Source of the DNA: Brevibacterium casei CIP 102111
GTDB taxonomy: Bacteria > Actinomycetota > Actinomycetes > Actinomycetales > Brevibacteriaceae
Length of the DNA: 64,000 nucleotides
Direction: 5' to 3'
Assembly: GCF_900169275.1 (NCBI RefSeq)
Contig: NZ_FXZC01000004.1
Span: 248,001-312,000 of the forward strand
Shown: positions 7,555 to 15,740 of the stretch, one piece after another
How positions within the stretch are numbered: the stretch's first letter is position 1
Layout of the letters: each line of letters starts with the position of its first letter
Notes under the pieces: model-generated
What the model was told of the DNA's origin: nothing
What the model saw: only the letters and a program-made list of their open reading frames with translations
Database searches by the model: none
Made by a program: the position numbers and the translations under genes

Positions 7555-8880
7555 TCACCGCCCGTCCTTCCGTACCGGCGAAGCGTCGTCACCTCCTCTC
7601 CGTCGACGGAGGAGGACGGCGACCTCGAGATGCTTCGTGTGCGGGAACATGTCGAAGACGCGCGCCTGCTCGACGACGTAGCTCGGCATCCGGTCGAGGT
7701 CCTTGGCCAAGGTGAGGGGGTTGCAGCTCGAATAGACGATGTGCTCGACGCGTGAGTCCTCGAGGGTCGTCGACAGCGTCGCCCCGATCCCTCGCCGAGG
7801 CGGATTGACGATGATGCAGTCCGGCCGGTCCCCGTCCGCCTGCTGGGAGTCCGCCAGCCGAGACTGCGCGAACTCCGTGGCATCGGCGGCCGTGAACTCG
7901 ACGTCGACGCCGAGTTCGTCCGCGCTCGCTCGAGCCGACTCGATCGCTTGTTCGCTCACCTCGATGCCGGTCACCCGCCGAGGCGGCCGTCCGTGGTCGT
8001 CTCCCGCGGCCGTGTCCATGCCGGGTCTCGGGTCGGTGCCCGGACCAAGGTCGGCGTCTGCACCCGTGCCGGGCACCGCGCACCACAGGGCGAACCCGCC
8101 GACACCGCAGTAGAGGTCCCACAGGGTTCGGGGTGCGATCTCGTCGACCCAGGCCGCGACCTGATCGTAGAGGCGCATGGCCACCTCGGTGTTCGTCTGG
8201 AAGAAGCTCTGCGGGCGCAGGTGCAGGTCGACGCGCTCGAGGTCCATCCGCAGCGTCTCTCCGCGGAGCATGACCTCCCGACTGCCCTCGAGTGCGGCCT
8301 TGTGCTCGGGCAGCAGATTGACGGAGACGACCGTCGCCTGCGGGAGGGCGGCGAGCAGCCGGTCCTGACGTGCGGTGATGACCTCGAGTCCGAACTGTGA
8401 GCGGACGACGAACCGGATCATGAGGTCCCCCGAGGGGGCCGCGGTGACGTGGACGAACTTGAGTTCGCCTCGGCGGGTGGGGACATCGTAGGGGTCGAGT
8501 CCGGTGTCGTCGAGGAAGTCGGCGAGGGTCGGGATGACCGCGCGGATCGCCGGTGCCTGGATGCCGCAGTCGCGGAGGTCGACGCCGTCGAACTCGGCAT
8601 CGAGGATGCCCAGCGTCACCGCACCGGCGCTGCCGCCCACGGCGAGCTTCGCCCGGTTGCGGAAGTCGTGGTCGGGACCCGCGGCGGCCGGCAGCCACGT
8701 GCGCGGCGGGTGATCGGCGAGGACGTCGCGGCACCAGGATTCCTTATCGGTGATCTGCTGCGCGTGCGGAGTCTCGATGAGCGTGCACGACCGGCAGCGG
8801 TGCGCCTCGAAGTACGGGCAGACCAGGCCCCCGGAGGTCGCCGAGGCGGGGGTGAGGGGCAGCGTGGTCATGACCGCCAT
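7555..8880 (-). CDS. rlmC: 23S rRNA (uracil-5-)-methyltransferase, RlmC/TrmA family
   Basis: A SAM-dependent RNA m5U methyltransferase, likely acting on 23S rRNA position 747 by family resemblance. Cysteines of a [4Fe-4S] site are visible near the N-terminus (CPYFEAHRCRSC, about residues 21-32). Later come FFQTNTEVA, the SAM loop DLYCGVGGFAL, NPPRRGIG, and the YSSCNP motif holding the catalytic Cys. Between the SAM loop and the next core strand sits a Gly/Asp/Pro/Ala-rich insert of roughly 35 residues not expected in the family. Two ATGs three codons apart (8880, 8871) are possible. An 87-bp palindromic repeat begins eight bases upstream. Confidence 0.85.
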   Translation of the reverse strand: MAVMTTLPLTPASATSGGLVCPYFEAHRCRSCTLIETPHAQQITDKESWCRDVLADHPPRTWLPAAAGPDHDFRNRAKLAVGGSAGAVTLGILDAEFDGVDLRDCGIQAPAIRAVIPTLADFLDDTGLDPYDVPTRRGELKFVHVTAAPSGDLMIRFVVRSQFGLEVITARQDRLLAALPQATVVSVNLLPEHKAALEGSREVMLRGETLRMDLERVDLHLRPQSFFQTNTEVAMRLYDQVAAWVDEIAPRTLWDLYCGVGGFALWCAVPGTGADADLGPGTDPRPGMDTAAGDDHGRPPRRVTGIEVSEQAIESARASADELGVDVEFTAADATEFAQSRLADSQQADGDRPDCIIVNPPRRGIGATLSTTLEDSRVEHIVYSSCNPLTLAKDLDRMPSYVVEQARVFDMFPHTKHLEVAVLLRRRRGGDDASPVRKDGR

Positions 8881-8887
8881 TTTACGT

Positions 8888-8974
8888 CGCGGGAACCATG
8901 TGGCGGCGAGGGGACCGCCTGGGGCTGGTGCGCTCGCCTCGGAGCGGTCCCCTCGGAATGGTTCCGTCGACCCG
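8888..8974. repeat. 87-bp palindromic repeat, copy A
   Basis: 94% identical (5 differences) and same orientation as 14061-14147. Outer arms GGAACCAT (8892-8899) and ATGGTTCC, inner arms CGAGGGGACCG and CGGTCCCCTCG, with a 26-28-base loop, so it can fold into one long hairpin. It lies between divergent rlmC and the amidohydrolase gene, so it is not simply a gene-end terminator. Confidence 0.9.
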
Positions 8975-8990
8975 GGGAGTGCCGAATGCA

Positions 8991-9019
8991 TTGACCTCCT
9001 CACGGAGGGGCCATAGACT
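8991..9019 (+). promoter_or_regulatory. promoter of the amidohydrolase operon
   Basis: TTGACC (8991-8996) and TAGACT (9014-9019) are 17 bases apart, the ideal spacing for the housekeeping sigma factor. Predicted start near 9026, just before the operator. Confidence 0.75.
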
Positions 9020-9027
9020 CGGAGTAA

Positions 9028-9041
9028 CCAAATCGATTTGG
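9028..9041. promoter_or_regulatory. LacI-type operator 1
   Basis: CCAAATCGATTTGG is a perfect 14-bp palindrome with the central CG usual for LacI-family sites. It sits just downstream of the predicted transcription start, where a bound repressor would block initiation. The same 12-bp core recurs at 13912-13923. Confidence 0.8.
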
Positions 9042-9082
9042 CTCACGGTGTGCCACGGCACCGGAGAATCCCGAAGGACATC

Positions 9083-10585
9083 ATGAATCCTCTGCGCACC
9101 CTCCATGAAGCTCCGACGCTCCTCGTCCCCGAGCAGGTCCTCATGCCCCACGGCCCGCAGCGCGACTGCGCGGTCCTCGTCGTCGACGGAAGGATCGCGG
9201 AGGTCGACTCCCTCGATGCCCTCGCCTCCCGCCCGGCCTGCCTGGGCGCGAACCGCATCGACCTTCCGCGCCGACTCCTCATGCCGGGATTCATCGACGC
9301 CCACCATCACCTCTCGCAGGCGTTCGGCAAGTCACTCGTCTTCGGAGAGCCGTCCGAGATCTTCGCCCGAGTCTGGGTCCCCATGGAAGGACACATGGAT
9401 GCGGAGGCCATCGAGGTCGCCACCAGGCTGGCGGCATGGGAGTCGCTGCGCGGAGGCTTCACCACGGTCGCCGACGCCGGGACGAGGGCCGGGGTCGACG
9501 TCGCCAGGATGGCCGAAGCCACGACCGAGGTCGGACTCCGGTGCGTCCTCGGGATCATCGGCAACGACCTCGGCGGCGGGGTGCGCACGGCCTCCGTCGC
9601 CGAGGTGAGGGCCGCCGCCGAACACCACCTGAGCAGGTGGGACGATGCCGACCTCGTCCATCCGTCCCTGGCCGTGTCCATTCCCGAGGCCGCCTCGGAC
9701 GAGGCGCTGGTCGTCCTCGCCGAACTCACCCGCGAGGCGGGTTCGGTCTTCCAGACGCACCTCAACGAGCACCTGGCGGCGGTCGAGCGCTCGCTCATCA
9801 CGGGCGGCGAACGACCGCTCGAACGACTCGACCGCCTCGGCGTGCTCGGTCCCGAACTCCTCGCCGCCCACGCGACCCTTGTCACTCCCCGGGAGATCCG
9901 CCTGCTCGCGGAGTCCGGAGCGGCGATCAGCTACAACCCCGTCGCGAGTTCGTGGAAGGGCAACGCCGTCGCCCCGGCCCTGCTCCTCCACGAACTCGGG
10001 GTGCGCATGGGCCTGGGCACGGACGGCACCCGGTCCGACGCGTTCCGCCTCCTCGATGCCGCTGAGACCGCCCAGCGGCTGACGACCGGCGTGGCATCCG
10101 GTGACTCCTCGAGCGGCGGTGGGTGGACCTGGTTGGAGAAGGGCCTGCGCGGAGGCGCCGACGCCGTCGGACTCGCCGGCAGAGTCGGCGAGATCGCTCC
10201 CGGCGCCCATGCCGACCTCCTCGTCGTCGACCTCGATGTGCCCGAGTTCGTGCCCTCGTGGGACCTTCCGTGGGAACTCGTGCGCCTCGGCAACCGCGAC
10301 CAGATCGAGTCGGTCATCGTCGCCGGGCGTCTGCGCCTGCACCGAGGGTGGCCCGTCGATTGGGACGGGCACGGTCTGCTTGAGCGTGCCCGGCAGGCGG
10401 CCGATCGCGTCGTCGGCGGTTCGCCGATCATCCGCGTGGACCCGCTGTCCACCGAGCATCGGGCGTCCTGGATGAAGGAGCACGGCGCCGAGGTGGCTCA
10501 GGCGGAATCCGCTGTCCGCGCAGTCGATCCCTACGAGACTCCGGGGCCTCTGAGCGCCCGCGGTGCCTCAGGGGTCCGCGGATGA
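9083..10585 (+). CDS. metal-dependent amidohydrolase, nucleobase/triazine deaminase-like
   Basis: A 500-residue cyclic amidohydrolase of the TrzN/SsnA/8-oxoguanine-deaminase-like group. Metal and catalytic residues seen: DAHHH (72-76), H226 in QTHLNEH, H263 in AHATLV, and D314 in GLGTDG. The start at 9083 (MNPLRT) is preferred over the frame opening at 9038 because GAAGGAC precedes it and 9038 lies inside the operator. It heads an operon with a TauE-like permease (ATGA overlap) and a LacI regulator, and a nucleobase-type NCS2 permease shares the operator. The substrate is therefore probably a purine, pyrimidine or related heterocycle; which one is not shown by sequence. Confidence 0.8.
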   Translation: MNPLRTLHEAPTLLVPEQVLMPHGPQRDCAVLVVDGRIAEVDSLDALASRPACLGANRIDLPRRLLMPGFIDAHHHLSQAFGKSLVFGEPSEIFARVWVPMEGHMDAEAIEVATRLAAWESLRGGFTTVADAGTRAGVDVARMAEATTEVGLRCVLGIIGNDLGGGVRTASVAEVRAAAEHHLSRWDDADLVHPSLAVSIPEAASDEALVVLAELTREAGSVFQTHLNEHLAAVERSLITGGERPLERLDRLGVLGPELLAAHATLVTPREIRLLAESGAAISYNPVASSWKGNAVAPALLLHELGVRMGLGTDGTRSDAFRLLDAAETAQRLTTGVASGDSSSGGGWTWLEKGLRGGADAVGLAGRVGEIAPGAHADLLVVDLDVPEFVPSWDLPWELVRLGNRDQIESVIVAGRLRLHRGWPVDWDGHGLLERARQAADRVVGGSPIIRVDPLSTEHRASWMKEHGAEVAQAESAVRAVDPYETPGPLSARGASGVRG

Positions 10586-11292
10586 CGGTCCTCGCATTCT
10601 CGATCGTCGCAGCGACGGTCCTCATCTCCGCGTTCGTCCAGGGGTCGACAGGTATGGGGTTCGCGATGATCGTCGCCCCGGTCGTCAGCTTCATCGACCC
10701 GACCCTCATCCCGGTCATGCTCCTCGTGCTCATGATCCCGCTCAACGCCTACGTCGCGGCTCGGGAGAGGAGCGCCATCGACTGGCACGGGGTGAAGTGG
10801 ATCAGTGTCGGACGCTTCGCGGGGACATTCGCAGGACTCTGGATCCTCCTCATCGTCAACCTGCACCAGCTCTCCCTCCTCATCGGCTGGTCGACGCTCA
10901 TCGCCGCCGTCGCAGCACTGCTCGCACCGAAGTTCTCACCGAATCGCACCGCCCTCGCAGCCGTCGGCCTCATCACGGGGGTGACTGAGACATCGACAGG
11001 AGTCGGCGGCCCGCCGTACGCGCTCGCCTACCAGCACAGTCCCGGCCCCGAACTGAGGTCGACCGTGGCCGTGTGCTTCCTCGTCGGTGAGGTGATCTCC
11101 CTGCTCGTGCTGGCGCTGAGCGGCCAGGTCGCCGGCCCGACCCTGGTCACGACGGCGATGCTGCTGCCCTTCCTCGTCGTCGGGTCCTTCCTCAGCCGCT
11201 ACGTCCACCACCGCCTCGATGGTCCGGTGCTCCGTTACACGGTCCTCGGGTTCGCGATCGTCTCGGGTGCCCTCGTCATCATCCAGGCGTGA
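10582..11292 (+). CDS. TauE/SafE-family membrane transporter
   Basis: A 236-residue integral membrane protein with about eight hydrophobic segments in two halves, each starting with a G-rich motif (VQGSTGMGFAMI near the N-terminus, ITGVTETSTGVGGPPYALA in the middle), the pattern of the TauE/SafE (sulfite exporter-like) family. Family members move anions across the membrane. Its ATG overlaps the amidohydrolase stop (ATGA), so the two are translationally coupled and probably work on the same compound, perhaps exporting a product. Confidence 0.8.
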   Translation: MTVLAFSIVAATVLISAFVQGSTGMGFAMIVAPVVSFIDPTLIPVMLLVLMIPLNAYVAARERSAIDWHGVKWISVGRFAGTFAGLWILLIVNLHQLSLLIGWSTLIAAVAALLAPKFSPNRTALAAVGLITGVTETSTGVGGPPYALAYQHSPGPELRSTVAVCFLVGEVISLLVLALSGQVAGPTLVTTAMLLPFLVVGSFLSRYVHHRLDGPVLRYTVLGFAIVSGALVIIQA

Positions 11293-11357
11293 TGCGACAG
11301 GCTCGGCTGTCCCCCGCGCCGGCCGTTCCACCGTGCAACCTCAAGTACCCTGAACCC

Positions 11358-12425
11358 ATGCCTGCTCAACCGCGTCCGCATCGCGCGACGATCGCCGATG
11401 TCGCCCGCGAGGCCGGAGTCTCGCGGACGACGGTCTCCCATGCCCTCAACGGTCTGGGCAAGGTCAACTCGCAGACGCGTGAGCGGGTCATGGCTGTTGC
11501 CGCCGAACTCAACTATCGTCCGAGCGTGCGGGCGCAGGGCCTGCGGAAGGGGAGATCGCAGAGTCTCGCCCTCCTGTCCTCGATGCCGGCGGCGGTCTCA
11601 GCGGGCCCCTCGCAACTCGGCTTCTTCACAGAGCTGGCCATGAGCTGCGCCCGCACCGCGCTGCTGCGCGGGTACGTCTTCATGCTCACGCCTCCGGTGA
11701 GCGGCACCGACCCTGTCGACCGCCTCGACATCGACGGTGCGGTCCTCCTCGAACCCGCCGTCGACGACCCGATCGCCTCCGCCCTCGAGGCCCGGGGGAT
11801 CCCCTACGTGACGATCGACGGTCCCGGCGGGGCTGCGCAGGCCAGTGGGGTCGTCGACCTCCGGCATGCGCAGACGGCAGAGCTGCTCGTCGAGCACCTC
11901 ATCGCGCAGGGGGCTCGCAGGCCCGCCCTCATCGTCGGCACCAGCGAGCGCGGAGCCCAGGTGGCCGCGCGAAACGCGTATCTGGCGGCCGCCGCCGAGT
12001 ACGGCTTCGCACCCGTCATCGCCGAAGCGGACGAAGAGGAAGGCGAGCCGGCCGGTGCCGATGCGGCTGGGGCCATCCTCAGCGATGCCCCGGATGTCGA
12101 CGCCCTGTTCGTGCCGATCGACACGTTCGCCTCGGGTGCGGTGCGGGCGGCCGAGGCCGCGGGGCGCTCGGTCGGCGTCGACCTCCTCGTCGCGACACGG
12201 TATGACGGCCTGCGGGCGCGGACGAGCACCCCGCCGCTCACCGCGGTCGATCTCGGACTCGACGAGGTCGCGCGAGACGCCGTCGAGCTTCTGCTTGCCG
12301 TGCTCGATGGATCGCCCGCCTCTCCGGAGGTCGAGAGGCCCCACCGGCCGGATCCACGACTGATCGTCCGGGCGTCGACCGCGGGACCAGGCGGCCACCT
12401 CGGCGAGCGCCCTCAGATCCGGTAG
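11358..12425 (+). CDS. LacI-family repressor of the amidohydrolase/permease module
   Basis: A 355-residue regulator with a classic LacI DNA-binding headpiece (TIADVAREAGVSRTTVSHAL, residues 11-30) and a hinge NYRPSVRAQGLRKG, then a periplasmic-binding-protein-like effector domain. A start at 11358 puts the headpiece near the N-terminus. There is no ribosome site, but TACCCT (11346-11351) lies six bases upstream, so it may have its own leaderless transcript. The two identical CAAATCGATTTG palindromes at the outer ends of this module are the natural targets. Its 3' end overlaps that of the convergent NCS2 permease by 13 bases. Confidence 0.88.
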   Translation: MPAQPRPHRATIADVAREAGVSRTTVSHALNGLGKVNSQTRERVMAVAAELNYRPSVRAQGLRKGRSQSLALLSSMPAAVSAGPSQLGFFTELAMSCARTALLRGYVFMLTPPVSGTDPVDRLDIDGAVLLEPAVDDPIASALEARGIPYVTIDGPGGAAQASGVVDLRHAQTAELLVEHLIAQGARRPALIVGTSERGAQVAARNAYLAAAAEYGFAPVIAEADEEEGEPAGADAAGAILSDAPDVDALFVPIDTFASGAVRAAEAAGRSVGVDLLVATRYDGLRARTSTPPLTAVDLGLDEVARDAVELLLAVLDGSPASPEVERPHRPDPRLIVRASTAGPGGHLGERPQIR

Positions 12426-13819
12426 TCCCCTGGCCGCTGTTCGAGCCGGCTCGGATCCTCGATCGGGGTGCGGGACTTCGGGTGCCTGTCTCTGCGTCCG
12501 GTGTGGTGGAAGAGGAGATTGAGGAGGACGGAGACGAATGCCGCCATCGCCACACCGCTGCCGAGGAGAGATGCCGCATTCGCGGGCAGGTGTGCGTACA
12601 TGCCGGGGAGGAGGACGGGGAGCAGGCCAGCGGCGAGGCCGACGGTTGCCGTGATGAGATTGCCGGTCTGGTTGAAGTCGACACGGGCGAGCATCTGAAT
12701 CCCGAGGACGGCGATGATCGCGAACACGACGACCGCGCTGCCCCCGACGACGGCCGGCGGGATGCCGTTGAGGATGCGGGCGAGCGGGCTGACGCCGATG
12801 AGGATGAGCAGGATGCCCGCGAATGCGGTGACGAATCGGCTGCGGACTCCTGATGCGCGCACGATTCCGACGTTCTCCCCACTCGTCACCAGCGCAGGGG
12901 TGCCGAAGAGGGCTCCGGCCACGGTGATGAGGCCATCGGCCCGGATGAGGCGGGGAACGTCTCGGGTGGGTTCGACCTTCTTCCCGACGATCTCCCCGTT
13001 GATGATCGTCTGGCCGGTGGCTTCGGCCATCGAGGCCAGTGCCCAGAGGAGCATGGGGATCGCTGCGGCCAGATCGAAGGTCGGTGCCCCGAGCGGCAGG
13101 AGCGTCGGGGTCGCGAACAGAGGACCGTCGAGCTGTTCGGTGAAGGTGGTCTTTCCCATGACGGCCGCGAGCACTGTCCCTCCGACGAGGCCAATGGCGA
13201 TGGAGAGCTTGCCGAGCATGCCGCGCAGGAATCTGAAGGAGAGCACGGTGATGACGATCGTGACGCAGCCGAGAAGGAGGTTCTGTGGGTCTCCGTACGA
13301 GTAGGTTCCCGGTTCTCCGACGATGAGCTTGCCGGTGACCTGGATGAGGTTGATTCCGATGACGACGACCATGACGCCGATGACCAGTGGAGGAAAGAAC
13401 TTGAGGAGTCTGACGAACAGCGTCACGGCGACGATGTAGAAGACGCCTGTGATGAGCACGGCTCCGACCGCCGTGGAGAGGTCGGTGCCTTGGCCGATCG
13501 AGATGAAGAGGATCGTCGCCGCACCGCCGGGAACCATGACGAAGGGCAGTCGCACCCCGATCCTCCACACGCCCACCGATTGGAGGATCGAACCGAGCCC
13601 GGAGAAGACGAACACCGCCGAGAGGACCGCCGACGTCGTCTGCGGCGACAGCGACAGTGCGTTGGCGATGAGGAAGACGGCTGAGATCGGCGTCGCCACC
13701 ATGACGAGCACGTGCTGGATCGCAAACGGGATGAGCGTGTGCACCGGTCGCAATCGGTCGACAGGGTGGATGCGCGAGGGGTCGGATGCCGCATGGTCGG
13801 TGTTCGTGTCAGCTGCCAT
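12413..13819 (-). CDS. NCS2-family nucleobase:cation symporter
   Basis: A 468-residue membrane protein with about 12-14 hydrophobic segments. The sequence TSGENVGIVRASGVRSRF followed by a transmembrane helix matches the signature region of the uracil/xanthine (NCS2) permeases, and MAEATGQTI carries the conserved Glu region. It should import a nucleobase or analogue. The frame opens at 13864, but an AAGGAG before the ATG at 13819 favours the shorter start. A LacI-type operator and promoter precede it, tying it to the divergent-ended module. It overlaps the LacI gene tail to tail by 13 bases. Confidence 0.88.
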   Translation of the reverse strand: MAADTNTDHAASDPSRIHPVDRLRPVHTLIPFAIQHVLVMVATPISAVFLIANALSLSPQTTSAVLSAVFVFSGLGSILQSVGVWRIGVRLPFVMVPGGAATILFISIGQGTDLSTAVGAVLITGVFYIVAVTLFVRLLKFFPPLVIGVMVVVIGINLIQVTGKLIVGEPGTYSYGDPQNLLLGCVTIVITVLSFRFLRGMLGKLSIAIGLVGGTVLAAVMGKTTFTEQLDGPLFATPTLLPLGAPTFDLAAAIPMLLWALASMAEATGQTIINGEIVGKKVEPTRDVPRLIRADGLITVAGALFGTPALVTSGENVGIVRASGVRSRFVTAFAGILLILIGVSPLARILNGIPPAVVGGSAVVVFAIIAVLGIQMLARVDFNQTGNLITATVGLAAGLLPVLLPGMYAHLPANAASLLGSGVAMAAFVSVLLNLLFHHTGRRDRHPKSRTPIEDPSRLEQRPGDYRI

Positions 13820-13911
13820 CGCTGGGGTCTCTCCTTCGCCAGGGACCTCGTCGCTGAGGCCCATCGACCGCGGCCGAGGCCGCAGGCGCGTGAGTAGGGA
13901 TTCACTAGAGC

Positions 13912-13923
13912 CAAATCGATTTG
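13912..13923. promoter_or_regulatory. LacI-type operator 2
   Basis: CAAATCGATTTG, the same 12-bp palindromic core as at 9029-9040, about 90 bases before the permease start and overlapping its predicted transcription start. Confidence 0.78.
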
Positions 13924-13927
13924 TTCA

Positions 13928-13957
13928 ATCGTGGCGGGAGTCACACTCGACTGTCAA
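13928..13957 (-). promoter_or_regulatory. promoter of the NCS2 permease
   Basis: On the minus strand TTGACA (13957-13952) is followed after 18 bases by CACGAT (13933-13928), a weak -10. The operator overlaps the predicted start just downstream. Confidence 0.55.
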
Positions 13958-14166
13958 GGGCGGATTCGGATACTGGGATGCCGGGTCGGCCGCCGGCGTG
14001 GGATGGGAGGGTCGTGCGCGGACTTGGGGGTCGTGCGGGGACTTAGGGGTCGTGGGGACGCGCGGGAACCATGTCGCGGCGAGGGGACCGGCCGAGGCTG
14101 GTGCGCTCGCCTCGGAGCGGTCCCCTCGGGATGGTTCCGTCGACCCGAGGGGGCTGCGCGGGCGAC
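13958..14166. other. gene-free stretch between permease promoter and photolyase
   Basis: The 347-base gap 13820-14166 holds, in order, the permease leader, operator 2, its promoter, a G-rich segment with GGGGGTCGTG-like repeats (about 14018-14056) and the second 87-bp palindromic repeat. I see no gene in it. Confidence 0.6.
14061..14147. repeat. 87-bp palindromic repeat, copy B
   Basis: Direct copy of 8888-8974 with five base differences, all outside the inner and outer arms except one that stays compatible with pairing. It lies 19 bases beyond the photolyase stop and on the far side of the LacI module from copy A. Confidence 0.9.
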
Positions 14167-15660
14167 TCAGTCCGCGGTCTGGGCGCTCTTCATCGCATCG
14201 TAGGCGGCCAGCGCCGCCTGCCGTGACTCGCCGAGGTCGACGATCGGATCGCCCTCACCCACCGGACCGTCGAGACGGGGTCCGGACTCCTTGAGCCACC
14301 GTGTGACATAGACGCGCTCAGGATCGAAGCGGGCGCGCTGCCGCTCGGGATTGAAGACGCGGAAGAACGGTGAGGCATCGGCCCCGCAGCCGGCGACCCA
14401 CTGCCACGACACCGGGTTGTTCGCCTCATCGGCGTCGACGAGCGTGTCCCAGAACCACTGCTCCCCGGACTGCCATGGCAGCAGCAGGTTCTTCATGAGC
14501 AGGCTGGCGGTGACCATGCGCACGCGGTTGTGCATCCAGCCGGTCTGCCACAGCTGCCGCATTCCCGCATCGACGAGGGCGATGCCGGTCCTGCCCTGCT
14601 GCCAGGCCGCGAGCGCCTCGGGGTCGTCCTCGTAGGGGAATTCGGCGAACTCGGGTCTCATCGGACGCCAGTCCAGGTCGGGCACGTGGAAGGTGAGGTG
14701 CCACGCGAACTCGCGCCAGTAGAGCTGCCGCACCCACGCCTCGCGATCGCTGGCACCGACATCGGTGAGAGCGGTGACGGCGGCGAGGAGCTGCCGCGGG
14801 GAGACCTCGCCGAACCGCAGTCGCGGCGAGAGCCTCGACGTGCCGTCCCGGTCTGCGGGGATGTCGCGGTCCTCGGCGTAGCCGTCGACCCGGGCGCCGA
14901 GGTCGTCGACCTCCTCCTCGGCGGCAGTGCATCCGGGCGTCCAGTGCCCGGCGATCGTGTCCTCCCACCACGGGAACGGTGAGGTGCGCGAACCCTCGGT
15001 GCCGCTGTCCCCACCGGCGGGGCCCGCGGGTGAGAGGAGTGCGAGGTCGTCGATCGTGGCGACGAGATGCGAGTCGGACTCACGGACCTGCTCGATCCGG
15101 GCGGCGGTGTCGGAATCGAGTGTCTGCGCCGGCGGTACCGGCAGCGGCGAGCCGACCGGAACCTCGCGGGCGGCGTTCCAGAACGGGGTGAAGACCTTGT
15201 AGTACGCGCTCGCCGAGGATGGTTCGACCTGCCACGGTTCGACGAGGAGGGCGCCGGGTGAGGCTTCGACGGCGATGCCGTTCTCGCCGAGTGCGTCGGT
15301 GACGACCTCGTCGAGAGCACGTGAGGCCGGTGCGTAGCGGCGCGACCAGCGGACCGTGTCCGCTCCGAGGTCGGCTGCGACCGCGGGGATGATCTCGGCC
15401 GCGGGTCCGGCCGCGACGAGAAGGGGGATGCCGAGCGAATCGAGTTCCCGCTCGAGGACGGTGAGCGACTCATGCACCCACCACCGGGCGGCTGCGCCGA
15501 GCGGTCGGGGGCCCCGGCCTTCCTCGTCGCGGACCTCGCGGACCCAGATCGCGACGACGTCGCCGTCGGCGCGCGCGGCGCTGAGCGCTTCGTGGTCCGA
15601 TACGCGCAGATCGTCGCGGAACCAGAGCAGGGTGAGGTGGCGCGGATCGGTGAAGGCCAT
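14167..15660 (-). CDS. phrB: deoxyribodipyrimidine photolyase
   Basis: A 497-residue CPD class I photolyase/cryptochrome-type flavoprotein that repairs cyclobutane pyrimidine dimers using blue light. Seen: N-terminal antenna domain start TLLWFRDDLRVSDHEAL, FAD-domain motifs RLRFGEVSPRQL, WVRQLYWREFAWHL, GRTGIALVDAGMRQLWQTGWMHNRVRMVTASLL and the WFWDTLVDADEANNPVSWQWVAG block with the conserved Trp residues. Length matches the family. A loop near residues 215-245 is rich in Gly, Ser, Pro. It starts at a clear ATG and stands alone. Confidence 0.93.
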   Translation of the reverse strand: MAFTDPRHLTLLWFRDDLRVSDHEALSAARADGDVVAIWVREVRDEEGRGPRPLGAAARWWVHESLTVLERELDSLGIPLLVAAGPAAEIIPAVAADLGADTVRWSRRYAPASRALDEVVTDALGENGIAVEASPGALLVEPWQVEPSSASAYYKVFTPFWNAAREVPVGSPLPVPPAQTLDSDTAARIEQVRESDSHLVATIDDLALLSPAGPAGGDSGTEGSRTSPFPWWEDTIAGHWTPGCTAAEEEVDDLGARVDGYAEDRDIPADRDGTSRLSPRLRFGEVSPRQLLAAVTALTDVGASDREAWVRQLYWREFAWHLTFHVPDLDWRPMRPEFAEFPYEDDPEALAAWQQGRTGIALVDAGMRQLWQTGWMHNRVRMVTASLLMKNLLLPWQSGEQWFWDTLVDADEANNPVSWQWVAGCGADASPFFRVFNPERQRARFDPERVYVTRWLKESGPRLDGPVGEGDPIVDLGESRQAALAAYDAMKSAQTAD

Positions 15661-15696
15661 GAAGAGGATTATGACACCGAGACTGCCGATTCGGCG

Positions 15697-15740
15697 GGCT
15701 GTGCGCTCAGAGGAAGGAAGGCTGTGCGCTCAGAGGAAGG
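15697..15740. repeat. 21-bp direct duplication at a gene end
   Basis: GGCTGTGCGCTCAGAGGAAGG occurs at 15697-15717 and again at 15720-15740. The second copy holds the stop codon and last codons of the membrane-protein gene, so the gene end has been duplicated by a short slip. Confidence 0.8.

Noticed and set aside
11598..13568. A 656-codon minus-strand frame across the LacI and permease genes
   Set aside because: Arg/His/Pro-rich shadow of the LacI gene and a second frame of the permease; no motif.
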